Source: Bacteroidaceae bacterium
GTDB lineage: Bacteria; Bacteroidota; Bacteroidia; Bacteroidales; Bacteroidaceae
Direction of reading: 5' to 3'
NCBI GenBank assembly: GCA_017534815.1
Contig: JAFXVS010000046.1
Coordinates: 17,379-81,378 of the forward strand
Length of the DNA: 64,000 nucleotides
Part shown: positions 35,512-44,008 of the stretch, piece by piece
Position numbering within the stretch: the first letter of the stretch is position 1
Layout: each line of letters starts with the position of its first letter
Program-made: the position numbers and the translations under genes
Notes under the pieces: generated by a model
What the model saw: only the letters and a program-made list of their open reading frames with translations
Databases searched by the model: none
What the model was told of the DNA's origin: nothing

Positions 35512-36852
35512 TTAAAGTTTGATTCTTTCTCCTGCATAGAAGTTCAGCATAGCTGCATTGAGCAGGGCCGTGTATTTAGTTTGCAGCAGTTGTTGCTCGG
35601 CTTGCAACAGATTGTTCTTGCCTGTGGTCAGTTCCACAATGTTCTTGAGACCCAAGTTGAACTGCTCGCTGACGAGATCATAACTTTCCTGCATGCTCTT
35701 CACATTGTTTCTGGCGTAGATGAACTGTTGCTGAGATGTTGTGGCATTCAACCAATAGTTTTCGATGGTTGAGTAGAGCTGCTTCTGTTGTTCGAGTAGA
35801 TTCAGTTCGCTGGTCTGCAACGCGTACTTCGCCTTGCGAATGTTGGTGCGAGCTTGATGATTGTCGAACAGCGGTACAGAAATAGACAGACCTAACGAGT
35901 TGTTCACGTTGGTCTTAACTTGTTTGAAGAAGTCTGTATGCTGACCTGACGAGTTGTTGGAACCGATACCTGCTGTCATGGAGACGGTTGGCATGTATCC
36001 TGCTCGTGCTGATGAGATGGCGATTTGTGAGGATTCGATGTTCAGCTTGCTTGACTGAATTTCAGGACGATTCTCGAGAGCCGCGTTGTATACGGACTCT
36101 TCGTTGGGAATCATTGCTAACACTTGTGCGTCGGTTACATCTGGTACAGCAATATTAAATGCCTCGTCATCGTGAATCTCCAGTAGTTGCTTCAATTGCA
36201 ACTTGTAGTTCTCAAGCTGTGACTGTGCCTGCACCAATGAATACTGATCTTGGCTTACTTGTGCTTCCAATTGTACAAGGTCAACTCGGGCAAGACTACC
36301 CACTTCGACCATCGTCTTGGCACGATCACGTTGCATCATGCTTGATTTGATGATTTCGCGACAAACCTTTACGGCTTCCGTTTCATACAGAATCTGCACA
36401 TACAATTGTGCAATCTGTTCTTGAATGGTGTTCGCCTGTTGGTCGATACCCAGTTCTGCAATCTTTTCAGTGAGTTTGTTTTGCTTGATGGTGTTGATGT
36501 TACGATTACCGTTCCATACCGTCCAGTTGGCATTGATACCATATGAGCCATTGTATGATACAGAGTTGCGGTTGGTGGTCATTGTTCCGCCAGCAAGGTT
36601 GATGGTTGTTTCAGCGAAAGGTCGCCACGAAGCGTTTTGGTTTGTGCTAAATGACACAGAGGGAAATAGTGCCGACTGGCTCTGCAATACATCCTCATGG
36701 TCTGAAGCAGCCGTTATCCTCTTCTGCTGCAATTGAATGTTGTTGGCAAGAGCATAGTTGAGACATTCTTGCAGCGTCCAAACTTTCTGCCCCCATGCCG
36801 CAGTGCCTGCCAGCAGGATGGATAACGTTGTCAATAAGTGTTTTTTATTCAT
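35512..36852 (-). CDS. TolC-family outer-membrane channel protein
   Basis: A 446-residue outer-membrane efflux protein. A signal peptide (1-21, ending TAAWG) precedes two similar coiled-coil/beta repeats of the OEP type (about 30-220 and 235-440; KVWTLQECLNYALANNIQLQ and AENRPEIQSSKLNIESSQ are diagnostic). The first gene of the MacAB-like operon, it supplies the exit duct. The start is placed at 36852 because the longer reading adds 26 non-signal residues. Confidence 0.92.
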   Translation of the reverse strand: MNKKHLLTTLSILLAGTAAWGQKVWTLQECLNYALANNIQLQQKRITAASDHEDVLQSQSALFPSVSFSTNQNASWRPFAETTINLAGGTMTTNRNSVSYNGSYGINANWTVWNGNRNINTIKQNKLTEKIAELGIDQQANTIQEQIAQLYVQILYETEAVKVCREIIKSSMMQRDRAKTMVEVGSLARVDLVQLEAQVSQDQYSLVQAQSQLENYKLQLKQLLEIHDDEAFNIAVPDVTDAQVLAMIPNEESVYNAALENRPEIQSSKLNIESSQIAISSARAGYMPTVSMTAGIGSNNSSGQHTDFFKQVKTNVNNSLGLSISVPLFDNHQARTNIRKAKYALQTSELNLLEQQKQLYSTIENYWLNATTSQQQFIYARNNVKSMQESYDLVSEQFNLGLKNIVELTTGKNNLLQAEQQLLQTKYTALLNAAMLNFYAGERIKL

Positions 36853-36947
36853 TGTTGGTTTGTTTGATGTCCGAGTATATTGGAACCCGTTAAACTTGAA
36901 AAGTTTAATATTCCGAGGATAGTTTAACATACTTTATTATAAAAAAT
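36853..36947. other. gap between tolC-like gene and rnpB
   Basis: 95 bases between the TolC-like start codon and the RNase P RNA 3' end. It must hold the promoter of the export operon, but no full TAnnTTTG is obvious. Confidence 0.4.
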
Positions 36948-37407
36948 GAAAGCAGTCGGGCTGTAAGCCGGGTTCTGTGTGCATTTGTGCTATGTGGTTT
37001 ACACAACGTACAGTGATGCATGTCTGTCATTTATCTACTCCATGAGTCACCCCATGGCTCAAGCGTTCTACCCTCCACCGAACAATCGGGCGGGCTACCC
37101 TCGTGGCGGTGGTTTACATGAACTTGCAGCACCCAAGATGCACAGCCGACATGTCACCATGCCGCTGGTGAGCTCTTACCTCACCTTCTCACCATTTCAG
37201 CCGTGACAATCACGCTCATTCAGAGAATCAGCATGGATGCCCCGTCTGTTGTTATTTTCTTCTGCATTACTCAACCCTTGCGGACTGCTTCTATATTAGG
37301 AAGTGGGTTGCCCTATGCTGCCCGGACGTTCCTCTTTCGACTTGCTGCCAAAATCACGTGAATGACCAGTCATTAAGTCGCCAGCGACAGACTGTCCGGC
37401 TGCTTTC
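36948..37407 (-). ncRNA. rnpB: RNase P RNA, bacterial type A
   Basis: The catalytic RNA of RNase P, which matures tRNA 5' ends. The minus strand begins GAAAGCAGCCGGACAG and ends CGACTGCTTTC, forming the closing P1 helix (GAAAGCAG with CTGCTTTC). The conserved core follows: GAGGAACGTCCGGGCAGC near 37330 (the common form has GAGGAAAGTCC), AGAGCTCACCAGCGGC near 37165, and the 3' core segment ending AGAACCCGGCTTACAG. Length is about 460 bases, as is usual for Bacteroidetes. A -7 element (37414-37421) lies 7 bases upstream, which fixes the 5' end well. Confidence 0.95.
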
Positions 37408-37413
37408 AGTCGG

Positions 37414-37421
37414 CAAAGGTA
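37414..37421 (-). promoter_or_regulatory. -7 element of rnpB
   Basis: Minus strand TACCTTTG ending 7 bases before the mapped RNA 5' end. It serves as an internal calibration for other promoters in this window. Confidence 0.75.
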
Positions 37422-37431
37422 CGGAAAAAAT

Positions 37432-37473
37432 GAAAAAAGAAAGACAAGCCATAGGGAAAATGACTTGTCTTTT
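37432..37473 (-). terminator. terminator downstream of queH
   Basis: AAAGACAAG / CTTGTCTTT stem followed on the minus strand by TCTTTTTTCATTTTTT, between the queH stop codon and the rnpB promoter. Confidence 0.75.
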
Positions 37474-37561
37474 AATATAATTTGTATAAAAAGGGAGAAA
37501 AACTCCGATAAAAAAGGGGTAAACTTTTCATTCTTGACGACATCGGAGCCATCATTTGTTT

Positions 37562-38203
37562 TTATTGGTTCATGGTGTTTGTGGTGGGAAGAGGGGCTGG
37601 GGATTGAATGCTGAATTCACAGCCGCAGTATTGCTGGTTGTAAAATTGGTATTCACGAAGGAGTTGGTTGCGACGGTCTTGGAGGCCGCCTTTACGCCAG
37701 TTCTGCCCCCAGAAAAGAGGTATGAGGTGAGAACCGAGAGATGAGAACTGGGAGGCTACGGCTTGCTGGGCTTCAAGGCCGGCTTGGTTGATCTGGTCGA
37801 GGCTTTTCCAACGGGAGGATGCGAGGGTGGTGGCGAAATGGCTGATGCCGAGTTTTTGGGCTTGAAGGGCGGTGGCTGTGAGGCGGATACGGAAGCACTG
37901 TAGGCAGCGGGAACCGCGTTCGGGTTCATGCTCGAGTCCTTGAACTTGCTGGAGCCAGTTTTCATGGTTGTAATCACCATCAATCCATGGTATGCCGAGA
38001 CTGTCGGCATGGCGTTTGCTCTCATTCTTGCGAATAACGTATTCCTCTCGGGGGTAGATGTTGGGGTTAAAGTAAAAGATGGTGGGGCGGATGTCGTGTT
38101 GGAGCATCCATTCGACAATGGCGGAGGAGCAAGGGGCGCAGCATGCATGGAGCAGCACCTCATGAAGCCCTTCGGGTATTTGTATGTCGTTCTTTTTCTT
38201 CAT
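37562..38203 (-). CDS. queH: epoxyqueuosine reductase QueH
   Basis: QueH reduces epoxyqueuosine to queuosine in tRNA, the last step of that modification, replacing the unrelated QueG. At 213 residues it matches the family. The conserved Cys pairs are visible: HACCAPCSS near residues 15-23 and RCLQCFRIR near 100-108. FYFNPNIYPREEY and GDYNHENW also match. It is divergent from the BASS transporter gene, with separate facing promoters, and followed by a terminator, so it is probably monocistronic. Confidence 0.92.
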   Translation of the reverse strand: MKKKNDIQIPEGLHEVLLHACCAPCSSAIVEWMLQHDIRPTIFYFNPNIYPREEYVIRKNESKRHADSLGIPWIDGDYNHENWLQQVQGLEHEPERGSRCLQCFRIRLTATALQAQKLGISHFATTLASSRWKSLDQINQAGLEAQQAVASQFSSLGSHLIPLFWGQNWRKGGLQDRRNQLLREYQFYNQQYCGCEFSIQSPAPLPTTNTMNQ

Positions 38204-38221
38204 TTATATCTTTTCGTGCTG

Positions 38222-38229
38222 CAAAGTTA
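38222..38229 (-). promoter_or_regulatory. -7 element of queH
   Basis: Minus strand TAACTTTG, 18 bases before the queH ATG at 38203. Confidence 0.55.
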
Positions 38230-38251
38230 CGACTTTTTCGTGAATAATCCG

Positions 38252-38274
38252 TAACTTTGCAATCTGTAACTTTG
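38252..38274 (+). promoter_or_regulatory. tandem -7 elements of the BASS transporter gene
   Basis: Two TAACTTTG copies (38252-38259 and 38267-38274), 15 bases apart, precede the ATG at 38283. The nearer would leave a 2-base leader, the farther about 17 bases. Confidence 0.5.
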
Positions 38275-38282
38275 TGCCCGAA

Positions 38283-39236
38283 ATGAAAGTCATAGGTTTT
38301 ATCAAAAATTGGATGTTGCCCATTGCTATGGCGCTCGGTGTGGCAGCTTATTATATTTATGTGAGCATCCCAGTGTTGGATGGGACACATCAGGCAGTAA
38401 GCAAAGCAATCAGTTATGTACAGCCGGCGTTGCTTTTCTGTATGCTCTTCGTGAGTTTCTGCAGGATGAGTATTCGTGAGTTGAGGCCGAGGGCATGGAT
38501 GCTTGAATTGCTCGCCATTCAAGTAGTGAGTTTCGTGGTGATGGGTTTGTTGTTGGTGTGGATGCCAGATTTGCCTGGGCGTGTGGTGATTGAGAGTGCG
38601 ATGGTCTGTATGATTTGTCCGACAGCAACGGCGGCAGCGGTGGTGACAACTCGCTTGCATGGCAATGCGAACGTGGTGGTGAGCTACACGTGTCTTATCA
38701 ATATGGCGGTGTCGTTGGTGGTGCCTGCGATGGTACCGTTTCTGCATGAGGGCACGATGCCTGGTATGGGTTTCGAACTTTCTTTCCTGCTGATCTTAGC
38801 CAAAGTGTTCCCCTTGCTGATGATGCCTCTGATGGCGGCATGGCTGGTGCGGCATTTGTTCCCGAGATTTCATGCCTTTATCTTGCAACAGCCAAATCTG
38901 GCATTCAACTTGTGGGCGGTGTCATTGTCGTTGGCCATTGCGGTGTCGGTCAAGGCGTTGGTGCATAGCGAGGAGAGTACATGGAACATGGTGGGCATTG
39001 CGTTGGCATCGTTGGTCTGCTGCTTGGTTCAATTCGGTTTGGGTCGATTGATAGGGCGAAGACATGGAGAGCCGGTGGCAGGCACGCAGAGCCTCGGACA
39101 GAAAAATACGGTCTTCGCCATTTGGATGGGTTACACGTTCCTGAATCCCGTGACGGCCTTGGCTGGCGGTTTTTATTCACTGTGGCACAATCTGGTCAAC
39201 TCTTGGCAGTTGTGGAGGGTGCGACGGCAAGGCTGA
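38283..39236 (+). CDS. BASS-family (bile acid:sodium symporter-like) transporter
   Basis: A polytopic membrane protein of about 317 residues with about nine to ten transmembrane segments of the BASS/SBF type. The motif MVCMICPTATAAAVVTTRLH has the Pro-rich crossover seen in this family, and GYTFLNPVTALAGGFYSLWH forms the second. Homologues carry bile acids, pantothenate, pyruvate or other organic anions with sodium; the substrate here is unknown. The start is placed at the ATG at 38283; a GTG nine bases upstream would overlap the nearer promoter element. It is convergent with the YgiQ gene, 16 bases from its stop codon. Confidence 0.85.
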   Translation: MKVIGFIKNWMLPIAMALGVAAYYIYVSIPVLDGTHQAVSKAISYVQPALLFCMLFVSFCRMSIRELRPRAWMLELLAIQVVSFVVMGLLLVWMPDLPGRVVIESAMVCMICPTATAAAVVTTRLHGNANVVVSYTCLINMAVSLVVPAMVPFLHEGTMPGMGFELSFLLILAKVFPLLMMPLMAAWLVRHLFPRFHAFILQQPNLAFNLWAVSLSLAIAVSVKALVHSEESTWNMVGIALASLVCCLVQFGLGRLIGRRHGEPVAGTQSLGQKNTVFAIWMGYTFLNPVTALAGGFYSLWHNLVNSWQLWRVRRQG

Positions 39237-39252
39237 TTGATTATGACGTCTC

Positions 39253-41097
39253 TTACTTATTTTTAAAGAGCCTTTGGATGAGGTCGGCGCGACCTATCTG
39301 ACGGAGCAATCGGATGATGTTCTGTCTTTCGGAGGGCTTGTACCAGAAGAAGAATTGACGCTGGGCAAGCTTTTCTTTTTGTGTCTTGGCTGACCAGACT
39401 GGCTGAAGCGTGTAGGGGTGTAGGCCTGTGTACCACGCTTCTGTAGAGACAGTCATGGGGGTGGGCGTAAAGTCCTGCACTTGCTCGAGTTGGAAGTCGA
39501 GGTCTTTGGTCAGGACTGCAAGTTCTGCCATGTCTTCGGCAGTGCAACCAGGATGGCTGCTGATGAAATAAGGGATGATTTGCTGGCGCAGGTTCTTGCG
39601 GCGGTTGATGTTGTCGAAAATGCGCTTGAAGTCGTAGAAGAGTTGGAAGGAGGGTTTGCGCATCAGGTCAAGCACGCGGTCTGAGGTGTGTTCGGGAGCC
39701 ACTTTTAGACGACCACTGACATGCTTCGTGATGAGTTCCTCGGTGTACTGGCGGTTGATGCGGTTTGTGCGCTCATCGCCAGTGTCGTGGAGCAAGAGAT
39801 CGTAGCGAACGCCCGAACCGATGAAACTCTTCTTGATGCCGGGCATGGCATCGACAGCATGGTAAATGTCCAGCAGGGCGGAGTGGTCTGTGTTGAGATT
39901 CTTGCAGACTTTCGGATGAATGCACGAGGGACGCTTGCACTGGTGGCAAAGGTCGAGGTTCTTGCCGTGCATGGCGTACATGTTGGCAGAGGGTCCGCCG
40001 AGGTCACTCAGATAGCCCTTGAAATCGGACAGTTGGCTGATGGCCTTGACCTCGCGCAGGATGCTTTCCTTGCTGCGTGAGGTGATGAACTTACCCTGAT
40101 GGGCGGAAATGGTACAGAAGGCGCAACCTCCGAAACAGCCACGATGGAGACAGACGGAGAACTTAATCATCTCGTAGGCGGGGATGCGCTTGCCTTTGTA
40201 TTTAGGGTGGGGCAGACGTGTGTAAGGAAGGTCAAAGGAGTGGTCAAGTTCGTCCTGCGTCAGCGGCTGATAGGGAGGGTTGACGACAGCATAACGGCCA
40301 TCGACCTCCTGAATGATGCGCTGGGCGGCATATTTGTTCGACTCCTCCTCGATGTGACGGAAGTTCTCGGCTTGGGCACGTTTGTTACGGAGGCATTCCT
40401 CGTGGCTATGGAGCACGATGTCGTTGGAACGGATGCCTCCTGGTATTTCATTTTTCTGCAAGAGGGACACTGTCTGTTTCTGAGGAAATCGTGCCATGAG
40501 ATTGCGGAACATTTTCACGTCAATCTCGCAGTCTTGCTCCATCAACAGCTGTGCCAGCGAGATCATCGGCTTCTCCCCCATACCGTAGATCAGCAGATCG
40601 GCGCCTGAAGGATGCAGAATGGTGGGCATGAGGCGGTCTTGCCAGTAGTCGTAATGAGTGAGGCGGCGCAGACTGGCCTCGATGCCGCCAATGACGACGG
40701 GCACATCAGGGTATAGTTCCTTGAGAATACGCGTATAAACAATGGTGGGATATTCAGGACGTAGGTCGTGACGGCCATCAGGCGAATAGGCATCCTCAGA
40801 ACGCAGTCGCTTGTTGGCTGTGTATTTGTTCACCATCGAATCCATCGCTCCGGGGGCAATGCCAAAGAAGAGGCGGGGACGTCCGAGTTTCTTGAAATCA
40901 CGAAAATCGCCATGCCAATCGGGTTGAGGAACGATAGCCACCTTCAGCCCTTCTGCCTCAAGAATGCGACCGATGACCGCCGCGGCAAACGAGGGGTGGT
41001 CAACGTAGGCGTCGGCGGAGAAGAGGATGACATCGAGCGTGTCCCAGCCGAGGCGTTCAAGTTCTTTTTTCGTTGTGGGGAGGAAGGGCATCGTCAT
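39253..41097 (-). CDS. YgiQ-family radical SAM protein
   Basis: A 614-residue YgiQ-type protein, with the radical SAM cysteine cluster CLHRGCFGGCAFC (CxxxxCxxxCxxC-like spacing, where the last three Cys match the CxxxCxxC rule). N-terminal YgiQ domain motifs are LPTTKKELERLGWDTLDVIL, and a C-terminal YgiQ extension has the Cys pair CHQCKRPSCIHPKVC. Chemistry for this family is not established as far as I know. The start is placed at MTMPFLPT (41097); the preceding 62 residues of a longer reading are translation of the neighbouring gene in another frame. It is 40 bases downstream of the amidase-like gene, with a 17-bp palindromic element in between. Confidence 0.9.
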   Translation of the reverse strand: MTMPFLPTTKKELERLGWDTLDVILFSADAYVDHPSFAAAVIGRILEAEGLKVAIVPQPDWHGDFRDFKKLGRPRLFFGIAPGAMDSMVNKYTANKRLRSEDAYSPDGRHDLRPEYPTIVYTRILKELYPDVPVVIGGIEASLRRLTHYDYWQDRLMPTILHPSGADLLIYGMGEKPMISLAQLLMEQDCEIDVKMFRNLMARFPQKQTVSLLQKNEIPGGIRSNDIVLHSHEECLRNKRAQAENFRHIEEESNKYAAQRIIQEVDGRYAVVNPPYQPLTQDELDHSFDLPYTRLPHPKYKGKRIPAYEMIKFSVCLHRGCFGGCAFCTISAHQGKFITSRSKESILREVKAISQLSDFKGYLSDLGGPSANMYAMHGKNLDLCHQCKRPSCIHPKVCKNLNTDHSALLDIYHAVDAMPGIKKSFIGSGVRYDLLLHDTGDERTNRINRQYTEELITKHVSGRLKVAPEHTSDRVLDLMRKPSFQLFYDFKRIFDNINRRKNLRQQIIPYFISSHPGCTAEDMAELAVLTKDLDFQLEQVQDFTPTPMTVSTEAWYTGLHPYTLQPVWSAKTQKEKLAQRQFFFWYKPSERQNIIRLLRQIGRADLIQRLFKNK

Positions 41098-41120
41098 TGA
41101 CAATTGGTGTATGAGAATCA

Positions 41121-41137
41121 CCCAGCGCGTGGGCTGG
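41121..41137. repeat. 17-bp palindromic element, copy 2
   Basis: CCCAGCGCGTGGGCTGG, ending one base before the stop codon of the amidase-like gene (41138-41140 on the minus strand). It is identical to the element at 33405-33421. Confidence 0.85.
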
Positions 41138-43984
41138 CTATTCGAGGAAAGTGAGGAAGGCTTTGGCGAGAGCGTTGAGTTTCTTGCGGTCGGTAATGCT
41201 TTCGAGCGGGAAACCAAGACGAACGAAACGTTGCTGTTGAGCAATGGCGGCACAGTTGCCGTTATTGTAGGTGAGGATGGCAAAGGCCTGGCCTGATGGA
41301 GCCAACACCGACGGAGCTGGCACGCAGTAACTCTCAGGATTCATGCCTCGGTAGATGTCGAAGGTGAGTCCGCAGCCGGTTATGGTTGAGCGTTGAGAAT
41401 TGAGCGTTGGGAGTTTGCCTGCGATGGTACCGCCTATGGTTGGACAGCCAGCATTGGCAGCACTCATCAACACCTTGCCGCCATTGTTGTAATATTGTTC
41501 AACGAGGGTGTTGGTGCGGCTGTTGAACTGCTTTTGTGTGCCATAGATAAGATCGATGATGGGGTAGTCGGAGAGTGATACTTTTCCCTCAAGGAGAGAT
41601 TGCTCGCTGCAGGAGGTGAAGGAGTGGTTGCCGCTGAGCATGATGGCGCGACCATGGATGACAGGATAATCGAAGGTGTTGCCCATCATCAGTTGTCCTT
41701 CCAGTTCCATGCCGCTCATGCCCAATCCGTCAGAGGCCTCGCTGCCAGCCTTCGAACGGTCGAAGTAACGCTGTCTGCCACAGAAACCTGTGTAGGCTCC
41801 ATACGGTACGCCGGGGTCGGCATCGAGGTCGAATCCGCAGGTGGTCGTGGTGTTGATGACTTGCGGACCTTCCAGTCTAGTGAAGGCATTGACCACCAGC
41901 ACGGTTCCCTTGTTCTGCGAGGAGATGCCACAGGAAAGAATCTCAGAGGGGAAACTTTCGCCGCCCTCGTTGACCGCTGTGATTTTGAAGGAATAAACCT
42001 CGTCTGGATTTAGTTCGATCGTGTGGGATGTTCCCTTGACGATGACACCACTGTCGAAGCCTTGATAGTTGCGACGGGTATAGAGGACATACTCCTTGGG
42101 TTTGGCTGTCGGTTCGAGTGGATCATCCACGGGAGACCAAGAGAGAGTGGCGGTATGCTTCTGTTCGTTCAGCGTGATGGCGAAGTTCTCCACAGGCAGT
42201 GGCTGAATGACATAATCGCGCTGATAGAGCGTGGCGATATACTTCACGATGGTCTTATAGACGGAGCGCGAAAGGTCGAACTTGAAGTGTGGGTCGTAAG
42301 CCATTCGCATGTCGGCGAAGTTCTGATGGGAGAGCATTTCGAGGATGCAGGCGGGAGGCATCGGAGCGCGAGCCTCACCATAGTTGCGGTTCCAGAGTTG
42401 GCGAACCTGCCAATTGTATTTCTTCAGGTCGATGGTGAAGTTGGTGAGGAACATGCTGATGAGGTCGCGGGACACATATCTGTCCATACCTGCACCTGTC
42501 TTGCCTTCGTTGAAGTCGGTCATATAGACACCCAACGATCCGACAAAAGCATCGTCCGTCTTCACACCGGCATCAGTGTGGAAGGCGACGGAGATGTCCA
42601 GCGGAACCCTCAGCCCATCCTCACGCTTGGGGTTGTAGATGGAGCCGCCTGACAGATAGTTGATGGCGGCCGAACGGGCATTGATGTCGTTGTTGTAGTC
42701 GTTGTTGCCGAATGGCTCGGTGTGAATCTTGTATGGGAATCCGTACCATTGCACGCTGTACTTGGCGGCTTCAGCCCATCGTGGCAAGCCTGAGGGCTGC
42801 ACTCTGCCGTTATGTCCTTCGGGTACGATGTTGCCCATACCACCTCCGAAGCGTACGGCATCCGCGCTGACCACTCCCTTGTGGCGGCTGTGATTGGATA
42901 GCGACACCATGCCGTAGTTGTGTTCTCCCTCGTCAAATTCGAAGGTACCGAGATACACCCAGGTGCCGCCGCCCATCTGCTGGTTCACCTTGAACTGGGT
43001 GGTGCCGCCTTTGTGATAGACGGTGTAAGTGGCGTCATCCACTGCATCCTGACGGGTGGGGTAGGTCACATAGACGGCGTATTTTCCTTCCTCTGGGATG
43101 TTGGGAATCCATTGAGCCAATCCCTCTTCCTTAGGTGATGAGACAGTGGGCACATAGCGGGCACTTCCGTCGGTGAAAGGCGAGTCGCACGACTCATACA
43201 CTTCCTTGTATTGCGCAAATCCGTGCTCATTGGTGGTCTGCCATTTGATGCTCTTCTGCTTGCGGCGGAAGGACTCGAGGTAGGTTCCACCTTTATGTGG
43301 CTGGTCATTATCGACGATGACCTCGTAGGTCTGGTAATCGCGTTCGCGGGGTGTGAAGACGACGGCGCCGGCATTCTGGAGCATGGGGATGATGAAGGGG
43401 ACGACGAATGTCTGGGAGAAGAGGTCTTCGGTGGTGCAGAAGAGTCGGGGACGTTGCCAATACCAATCGTCCTTCTCCAGACGGTAATAGCGTCCGTGAC
43501 TTTGCCACAAGGCGATGTGATTGCCCTCCAAACCTTTCTCTGGCGTGTAGGGGCGGGAGATGTTCTTCACCCACGGCTCGCCATCGTAGGTGTCGCTCAA
43601 CAGTCTCGACGCATCTTTCTTCCCTTTTCTAAGGAAGTTGGGGACAAGATCCTCGATGGCTCGTCCGTCGGTTTCCACGACGACATCGTAATTTCTCTGC
43701 GTGACAGACAGGAAGGAGCGAATGTCCTTATAGACTCTCTCCACCACCTCAGGCGTGAAATGCTGTTCGGGGAAACCGCCGCCCAGCACGATGCGGATGC
43801 TTCGGTTATCGTTGTCGATGTCGCACGAGACGACCGTGGAGGGTTTGATGTTGGCATCATACCGTGTATAGTTCTCCGCCCATTCCGTCAGTTGGCTTTG
43901 CAGGCTCTGCGAATTGCCGTAGTTGGGCAATGCCAGCAGCAGGATGAGCAGGATATGTCTGATTGTCATTTGTCGAATCTTCAT
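41138..43984 (-). CDS. secreted amidase-3-like protein with golvesin-type insert
   Basis: A 948-residue exported protein, often labelled xanthan lyase in Bacteroidetes annotation. A signal peptide (1-25) precedes an N-acetylmuramoyl-L-alanine amidase-3 type zinc fold, split across the chain. The first His segment is IALWQSHGRYY (155-163), the second is AFHTDAG (His469), and the catalytic Glu is in ILEMLSHQNFAD (Glu549). A golvesin C-terminal-like beta domain (about 255-385) is inserted between them. An FN3-like domain (about 605-705) follows, then about 240 residues of unknown fold. Cleavage of peptidoglycan or another amide-linked polymer is inference. Residues about 857-868 are encoded by a heptanucleotide repeat insertion. 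Confidence 0.72.
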   Translation of the reverse strand: MKIRQMTIRHILLILLLALPNYGNSQSLQSQLTEWAENYTRYDANIKPSTVVSCDIDNDNRSIRIVLGGGFPEQHFTPEVVERVYKDIRSFLSVTQRNYDVVVETDGRAIEDLVPNFLRKGKKDASRLLSDTYDGEPWVKNISRPYTPEKGLEGNHIALWQSHGRYYRLEKDDWYWQRPRLFCTTEDLFSQTFVVPFIIPMLQNAGAVVFTPRERDYQTYEVIVDNDQPHKGGTYLESFRRKQKSIKWQTTNEHGFAQYKEVYESCDSPFTDGSARYVPTVSSPKEEGLAQWIPNIPEEGKYAVYVTYPTRQDAVDDATYTVYHKGGTTQFKVNQQMGGGTWVYLGTFEFDEGEHNYGMVSLSNHSRHKGVVSADAVRFGGGMGNIVPEGHNGRVQPSGLPRWAEAAKYSVQWYGFPYKIHTEPFGNNDYNNDINARSAAINYLSGGSIYNPKREDGLRVPLDISVAFHTDAGVKTDDAFVGSLGVYMTDFNEGKTGAGMDRYVSRDLISMFLTNFTIDLKKYNWQVRQLWNRNYGEARAPMPPACILEMLSHQNFADMRMAYDPHFKFDLSRSVYKTIVKYIATLYQRDYVIQPLPVENFAITLNEQKHTATLSWSPVDDPLEPTAKPKEYVLYTRRNYQGFDSGVIVKGTSHTIELNPDEVYSFKITAVNEGGESFPSEILSCGISSQNKGTVLVVNAFTRLEGPQVINTTTTCGFDLDADPGVPYGAYTGFCGRQRYFDRSKAGSEASDGLGMSGMELEGQLMMGNTFDYPVIHGRAIMLSGNHSFTSCSEQSLLEGKVSLSDYPIIDLIYGTQKQFNSRTNTLVEQYYNNGGKVLMSAANAGCPTIGGTIAGKLPTLNSQRSTITGCGLTFDIYRGMNPESYCVPAPSVLAPSGQAFAILTYNNGNCAAIAQQQRFVRLGFPLESITDRKKLNALAKAFLTFLE
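41384..41415. repeat. heptanucleotide repeat inside the amidase-like gene
   Basis: Four to five degenerate copies of TTGAGCG / TTGAGAA / TTGAGCG / TTGGGAG. On the coding strand they are read as Leu-Asn-Ser-Gln-Arg-Ser-Thr within residues about 857-868. Confidence 0.75.
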
Positions 43985-44008
43985 GATTTGAAATTCGTTG
44001 TTCCTCTC

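Noticed and set aside
37432-37473. riboswitch near rnpB
   Set aside because: The sequence is a simple terminator stem with U-run and has no conserved aptamer segments I recognise.
41124-41136. tRNA or attachment site at the 17-bp palindrome
   Set aside because: No cloverleaf or CCA end and no integrase; an identical copy sits in an unrelated operon.
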